DNA of 23,420 nucleotides from a virus, in IMG/VR virus record IMGVR_UViG_3300009184_000227, positions 1 through 23,420 of that record. One strand, written 5' to 3'. The notes beneath the pieces are model-generated. The model was not told the origin of the DNA. It was given only the letters and a program-made list of their open reading frames with translations, and did not search any database. The position numbers and the translations under genes are program-made. Position 1 is the stretch's first letter. Each line of letters opens with the position of its first letter. Positions 21,015-23,420 of the stretch are shown in pieces.

Positions 21015-21150
21015 TGAGTTGAGAGTGTTATAAGAGTGAATACTGTTGCCAGTCCTGTTTCTGACCGGGAAGAGTAAAATCTTTAGAGAAACCATACGGC
21101 GTTAGCCCAGGTTGTTAAGAAGAGTCAACGGATAGTGTTCACCCTTATAA
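21015..21150 (+). ncRNA. Candidate structured small RNA from promoter P4
   Basis: After P4 there is no ORF with a ribosome site, but a long terminal helix: TTATAAGAGTGAATACT (21028-21044) pairs with AGTGTTCACCCTTATAA (21134-21150). It has 17 positions with one A-C mismatch and one G-T wobble. GTTG (21045-21048) can continue the pairing with CAAC (21126-21129) across a GGAT bulge. Internal hairpins include GGC-GTTA-GCC near 21098-21107 and CCAGTC (21049-21054) against GACCGG (21063-21068). It is not a tRNA and shows no obvious terminator. A regulatory RNA or riboregulator is inferred; ends are approximate. Confidence 0.6.
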
Positions 21151-21170
21151 ATCAATGAGTTACAAAACGC

Positions 21171-21198
21171 TTGACATTCGGTACAGTTCTGATATAAT
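21171..21198 (+). promoter_or_regulatory. Early-type promoter P5
   Basis: TTGACA, a 16-base spacer (TTCGGTACAGTTCTGA) and TATAAT, followed by GTAGTCTGAATAGTTGATT and the TAGGAG ribosome site for the gene at 21230. Upstream ATCAATGAGTTACAAAACGC is shared with other copies. It starts directly after the candidate RNA. Confidence 0.85.
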
Positions 21199-21229
21199 GT
21201 AGTCTGAATAGTTGATTAGGAGTTGTAGA

Positions 21230-21412
21230 ATGAAAATGCAAGAATACAGATTGGTATTATATAAAGATTTAAAAAAACGTGGTATCCACAAGATGGAAAC
21301 CATAGATTTTGCCCCATGCACTTCCGCATATATTAAATCGGAAGTCCAGAAGAAAACCGAGATGGGATATATCGTCATTAAGTATATACGTGGTTGGGTA
21401 ATTAATAGTTGA
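21230..21412 (+). CDS. Small basic early protein, unknown
   Basis: This 60-residue basic protein begins MKMQEYRLVLYKDLKKRGIH and ends MGYIVIKYIRGWVINS. The ATG at 21230 is chosen because AGGAG (21219-21223) lies 6 bases upstream inside the repeated leader cassette; the frame's longer extension would start before that site. It is driven by P5 and followed by a second ribosome-site cassette. No family recognised. Confidence 0.6.
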   Translation: MKMQEYRLVLYKDLKKRGIHKMETIDFAPCTSAYIKSEVQKKTEMGYIVIKYIRGWVINS

Positions 21413-21424
21413 TTAGGAGTTGTT

Positions 21425-21637
21425 ATGAGAATTAGAGCAATTGTAAATAATGTTTGTTTTTATACTAGTACCACTGCAATTAAGAGGCGCACTGTATCGG
21501 ATTTTAGTTTACAGAATACTGCTATGTTCTTTGCTTTGGATTGTATGGGTAAAGACCGTGGTATTGGTAAGACGGTTACTCTATACGATGAGAAAATGAA
21601 CCAGTTTAAATTTGATATTCAATTGACAAGGGCTTAA
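21425..21637 (+). CDS. Small early protein, unknown
   Basis: This 70-residue basic protein begins MRIRAIVNNVCFYTSTTAIK and contains a FFALDCMGKDRGIGKTVTLY segment. A Gly-x-Gly-Lys-Thr is visible, but there is no proper P-loop context. GATTAGGAGTTGTT directly precedes the ATG, a copy of the leader seen at 20588 and 21214. The stop codon of the previous gene lies within this copied leader. It is probably in the same transcript from P5. Unknown function. Confidence 0.6.
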   Translation: MRIRAIVNNVCFYTSTTAIKRRTVSDFSLQNTAMFFALDCMGKDRGIGKTVTLYDEKMNQFKFDIQLTRA

Positions 21638-21638
21638 G

Positions 21639-21974
21639 ATGAAAACAGTTGAAGAGTTAGTATGTGAGTATTGCGATATTTTACATGGAATTTATGAGAA
21701 AACTGCTTCTAATTCTTTTTTTACTCAATATTACTTGATTGACTCTGGTAATAAGTATTATAAGATTATTATGAAGCAAAAATACAAGGAAACTAGTGAA
21801 TGGAGTAGTAGTGCTTCAGTTCATGCCTTTGTAGAGAAAAAGACGGGTAATGTGTTAATGGCATCCAGTTACAAAGCACCCGCAAAGAATGGTGTTCGAT
21901 ATAATCTATTCAAGGATTTAGAGTATATCAAAGATAATGCCGATTGGGCTGGTTCTTACTTATATAAGAGGTAA
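21639..21974 (+). CDS. Conserved small phage protein (VHAFV..KAPAK family), unknown function
   Basis: This 111-residue protein has a core that recurs in small proteins of many tailed phages (from memory): ASVHAFVEKKTGNVLMAS, then YKAPAKNGVRYNLFKD, then ADWAGSYLYKR at the C-terminus. The N-terminal half has YYLIDSGNKYYKIIMKQKY, a strand-rich region. These look like one small alpha/beta domain. It starts one base after the previous stop with AAGGG upstream. Its function is unknown, despite wide distribution in early regions. Confidence 0.7.
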   Translation: MKTVEELVCEYCDILHGIYEKTASNSFFTQYYLIDSGNKYYKIIMKQKYKETSEWSSSASVHAFVEKKTGNVLMASSYKAPAKNGVRYNLFKDLEYIKDNADWAGSYLYKR

Positions 21975-21978
21975 TAAA

Positions 21979-22344
21979 ATGAATGAAAAAGTGAAAAGAT
22001 GTATTGTTAAATTTAGTGAGTTGTCTTGGCAAAAGCGTGTGCGAAAGAATAAAGAAACCGTGCTTCTTATTGCTGAATTACTCTACACTGCTCGTAAATA
22101 CCTGAATTCTGGTGAATGGAAAGAGTTTATAAAAGAAATCCGTGCTACTCCAACATATGTTTCTAAGATGATTACAATTCATAAAAACAAGGATAGATTA
22201 CAGAAAGTATTAGACGAGTATGACGCTATGATAGATAAAGATGTATACCAATGTTATACAAATTATTATAAATGGGCTAAAAAAGCAAGCTATCAGATTC
22301 GTGAAATATGTGAAGCTGCTGGCCTTAAAAGGATAAATGAGTAA
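21979..22344 (+). CDS. Helical early protein, possibly DNA-binding (DUF3102-like resemblance)
   Basis: This 121-residue basic helical protein starts at the ATG at 21979 after AGAGG; the frame runs further upstream but overlaps the previous gene. The segment ETVLLIAELLYTARKYLNSG, followed by EWKEFIKEIRATPTYVSKMI, resembles the start of DUF3102/ParB-associated helix-turn-helix proteins, in which a short helix, GEW and a recognition helix occur in this order. The resemblance is weak. The C-terminal part is Tyr/Lys-rich (CYTNYYKWAKK). A transcription or DNA-binding role is only suggested. Confidence 0.6.
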   Translation: MNEKVKRCIVKFSELSWQKRVRKNKETVLLIAELLYTARKYLNSGEWKEFIKEIRATPTYVSKMITIHKNKDRLQKVLDEYDAMIDKDVYQCYTNYYKWAKKASYQIREICEAAGLKRINE

Positions 22345-22546
22345 TAAAATGAATCCTAATAAATCAGTTAGAATTGATATTTTAAAGGTTGGTGTAGAGG
22401 TATTCAGTACCACTAATCATGGTCAGATTATGGTTACTGAATTCTATAATAAAGAAGAGATTGGTGGTGGTTTCTTTGATACTTTAGAAGAAGCATATAA
22501 GCATGTAGAGGAATACTTAAATGATGAAGAAAACAAGGATTGCTAA
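22337..22546 (+). CDS. Small acidic early protein, unknown
   Basis: This 69-residue protein (MSNKMNPNKSVRIDILKVG..., then FFDTLEEAYKHVEEYLNDEE) has a short beta part and an acidic C-terminal helix. AAAAGGA (22326-22332) lies 4 bases before the ATG at 22337, favouring it over the second ATG at 22349. It overlaps the previous gene by 8 bases and the next by 26. No family recognised. Confidence 0.6.
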   Translation: MSNKMNPNKSVRIDILKVGVEVFSTTNHGQIMVTEFYNKEEIGGGFFDTLEEAYKHVEEYLNDEENKDC

Positions 22547-22781
22547 TAAAGTTGCAGAGGATGCTATGAATAGACTAGATGAGTTGGCGGTACTGTGTTA
22601 CTATGATACTGATTTTAACCCAGTATTTGATAAACAGATGTATGGTCAATTGATTGTAAAAGAGTGCGCTTGGTTGGTAAGACAGGATACATTGAAGAAT
22701 TTTAATGATCCTAGCAGTTATACTGGTAAGGTTCTACTAGAGGAGAAGATTAAAAAACACTTTGGAATCAATGACTTATGA
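22521..22781 (+). CDS. Conserved small early phage protein, unknown function
   Basis: This 86-residue protein has the arrangement RIANKVAEDAMNRLDELAVL, then FNPVFDKQMYGQLIVKECAW, and a C-terminal EEKIKKHFGI. I recall this pattern in many short hypothetical proteins of T4-like and other phages. It is largely helical and carries no catalytic motif. It overlaps the preceding gene by 26 bases, so coupled translation is likely. It is the last gene before a strong terminator. Confidence 0.65.
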   Translation: MMKKTRIANKVAEDAMNRLDELAVLCYYDTDFNPVFDKQMYGQLIVKECAWLVRQDTLKNFNDPSSYTGKVLLEEKIKKHFGINDL

Positions 22782-22796
22782 TGAATTTTTTGGGTT

Positions 22797-22828
22797 CTAG
22801 TGATACAGTTGGCTTTGCCAGACACTAG
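22797..22828 (+). repeat. Nested stem-loop before the terminator
   Basis: CTAGTG (22797-22802) pairs with CACTAG (22823-22828), and inside it TGGC (22810-22813) pairs with GCCA (22817-22820) around TTT. The structure ends six bases before the terminator hairpin. It may assist termination or protect the 3' end of the early transcript. Confidence 0.55.
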
Positions 22829-22833
22829 TTTGG

Positions 22834-22858
22834 GTGGTACTTTGGTACCACTTTTTTT
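22834..22858 (+). terminator. Rho-independent terminator
   Basis: GTGGTAC (22834-22840), loop TTTG, GTACCAC (22845-22851), then seven T residues (22852-22858). This is the clearest intrinsic terminator in the window. It ends the early transcript that starts at P5 and separates it from P6. Confidence 0.85.
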
Positions 22859-22887
22859 CTTTATAAATCAAGAGCTTACAAAAGCGC

Positions 22888-22915
22888 TTGACATTCGGCT
22901 TGGGTATGATATACT
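22888..22915 (+). promoter_or_regulatory. Early-type promoter P6
   Basis: TTGACA, a 16-base spacer (TTCGGCTTGGGTATGA) and TATACT, followed by AGAGTCTGATTAGTTGATA and the ATG at 22935. Upstream TTATAAATCAAGAGCTTACAAAAGCGC matches the block before P5. The -10 box has one mismatch. Confidence 0.8.
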
Positions 22916-22934
22916 AGAGTCTGATTAGTTGATA

Positions 22935-23126
22935 ATGAAAGTGAAGAAAATGTTATTACCACTTAAAATGTTGAGAGAATCTGGCGTAATTATTACCGTA
23001 TTACCTATGAAAAAAGCAAGGAAATCTGAGATTACTTTTCCTTCTGTTAGAGGTAGTATTCAAAATGTAGGTCGTAAATCGGTGAGTGTGCGTAGTTACG
23101 GTTTTAAATCAAAACGATCTTCTTAA
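22935..23126 (+). CDS. Small very basic early protein, unknown
   Basis: This 63-residue protein is rich in Lys, Arg and Ser (MKVKKMLLPLKMLRESGVII..., ending YGFKSKRSS), predicted pI very high, compatible with nucleic-acid binding. The ATG at 22935 is only about 13 bases after the predicted P6 start site and has no good ribosome site, so translation may be leaderless-like or weak. A TTG at 22929 is the alternative. No family recognised. Confidence 0.55.
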   Translation: MKVKKMLLPLKMLRESGVIITVLPMKKARKSEITFPSVRGSIQNVGRKSVSVRSYGFKSKRSS

Positions 23127-23136
23127 GGAAATGAAA

Positions 23137-23220
23137 ATGAGAAATTTTGACGTTGATGCGATGGTTGGTTATGTGTGTATTATGGCTGCTGTAGTTGTTA
23201 TTGTCTTTGGTCTCTACTAG
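23137..23220 (+). CDS. 27-residue single-pass membrane protein
   Basis: A short ORF encodes MRNFDVDAMVGYVCIMAAVV, then VIVFGLY. The last 18 residues form one hydrophobic helix reaching the C-terminus. AAGGA (23125-23129) lies 7 bases before this ATG; the ATG at 23131 is too close to it. Tiny membrane proteins are frequent in early phage regions. Function unknown. Confidence 0.55.
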   Translation: MRNFDVDAMVGYVCIMAAVVVIVFGLY

Positions 23221-23230
23221 GAGTTTTATT

Positions 23231-23420
23231 ATGACAGAATTTAAGCGCACTGTAGTTGATGATTTTACTGATATGATCCAAGATGGTGCTAAGGATATGA
23301 TATCTGGTGCTGGTGATTATGAGATTAAAGCATTTACAGTAGGTTACCTAAATGGTTTTCTGAATATGTTGGCCAAAGAGATTCCAGAGGTTCGTGAAGA
23401 AATTGAGTTGCGGATGAGGA
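23231..23420 (+). CDS. Early protein, 5' part only (partial)
   Basis: The frame starts at 23231 after AGGAG (23218-23222) and runs off the right edge, with 63 residues visible: MTEFKRTVVDDFTDMIQDGA, then KDMISGAGDYEIKAFTVGYL and NGFLNMLAKEIPEVREE. It appears helical and acidic. No motif is recognised. The AGGAG overlaps the stop region of the preceding membrane peptide. Confidence 0.7.
   Translation, partial: MTEFKRTVVDDFTDMIQDGAKDMISGAGDYEIKAFTVGYLNGFLNMLAKEIPEVREEIELRMR

Noticed and set aside
21015-21150. tRNA, tmRNA or known ribozyme in the P4 transcript
   Set aside because: No cloverleaf, GGTTC-type T-loop, CCA end or hammerhead/twister core could be seen. It was kept only as an unclassified structured RNA.
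21435-21600. P-loop in the protein at 21425 (GIGKT)
   Set aside because: It lacks the preceding hydrophobic strand and full GxxxxGK[TS] pattern, and the protein is only 70 residues.
9-23420. CRISPR array, insertion sequence or integrase-type mobile element
   Set aside because: No regularly spaced repeats, transposase-like motifs or att-type duplications were seen. The only repeats are promoters, leaders and one 17-mer pair.

Overview
This window is a densely packed, AT-rich segment of a T4-like tailed-phage (myovirus) genome. Evidence for this comes from a gp61-type primase, ThyX, class Ia ribonucleotide reductase (NrdA and NrdB), PhoH, a gp38-like glycine-rich adhesin, and head proteins that start with a T4-style capsid-targeting sequence. 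A phage PstS between nrdA and nrdB, a GH19 endolysin, and Rz/Rz1 spanins with two lipoproteins point to a Gram-negative aquatic host. The PstS and lysis genes look betaproteobacterial to me, but that is a judgement from memory and not a search result. Every supported gene is on the + strand. Many neighbours overlap as ATGA or TAATG.

Layout. (1) 1-5884: the end of an unidentified gene, a small GDPD-like enzyme, one perfect T4-type late promoter, and four genes with capsid-targeting or prohead-protease-like signals. These are a nucleotidyltransferase-kinase fusion, a DUF6321-type protein and two long modular proteins. A second, well-initiated reading frame is nested inside the first. (2) 5913-7553: small, probably virion-associated proteins. 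(3) 7553-10615: a lysis cassette with an inner-membrane spanin and an embedded outer-membrane spanin, a lipoprotein, an endolysin, a holin and several small exported or membrane proteins. (4) 10635-17753: a promoter, then primase, thyX, nrdA, pstS, nrdB, a zinc-ribbon protein, a GIY-YIG protein and phoH, apparently one replication and nucleotide/phosphate-metabolism operon. (5) 17761-19599: a promoter and 5' hairpin, a 28-residue peptide, small genes and the adhesin. (6) 19600-20074: non-coding, with a phased cluster of DnaA-box-like sequences beside an AT-rich tract, a duplicated 17-mer and two promoters. (7) 20075-23420: an early region of very small unknown genes served by near-identical repeated sigma70-type promoters. 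One of these promoters drives about 140 bases with no ORF but with a 17-bp terminal helix, a strong candidate for an undescribed structured RNA.

Working together: early genes next to a possible origin would take over the host. The metabolic operon supplies deoxynucleotides, priming and phosphate capture. The late genes build the head, possibly loaded with processed cargo proteins, and then lyse the cell through holin, endolysin and spanins. The strongest leads are the candidate RNA at 21015-21150, the capsid-cargo gene set at 581-5884, the nested frame at 2421-2603 and the possible origin at 19629-19768.
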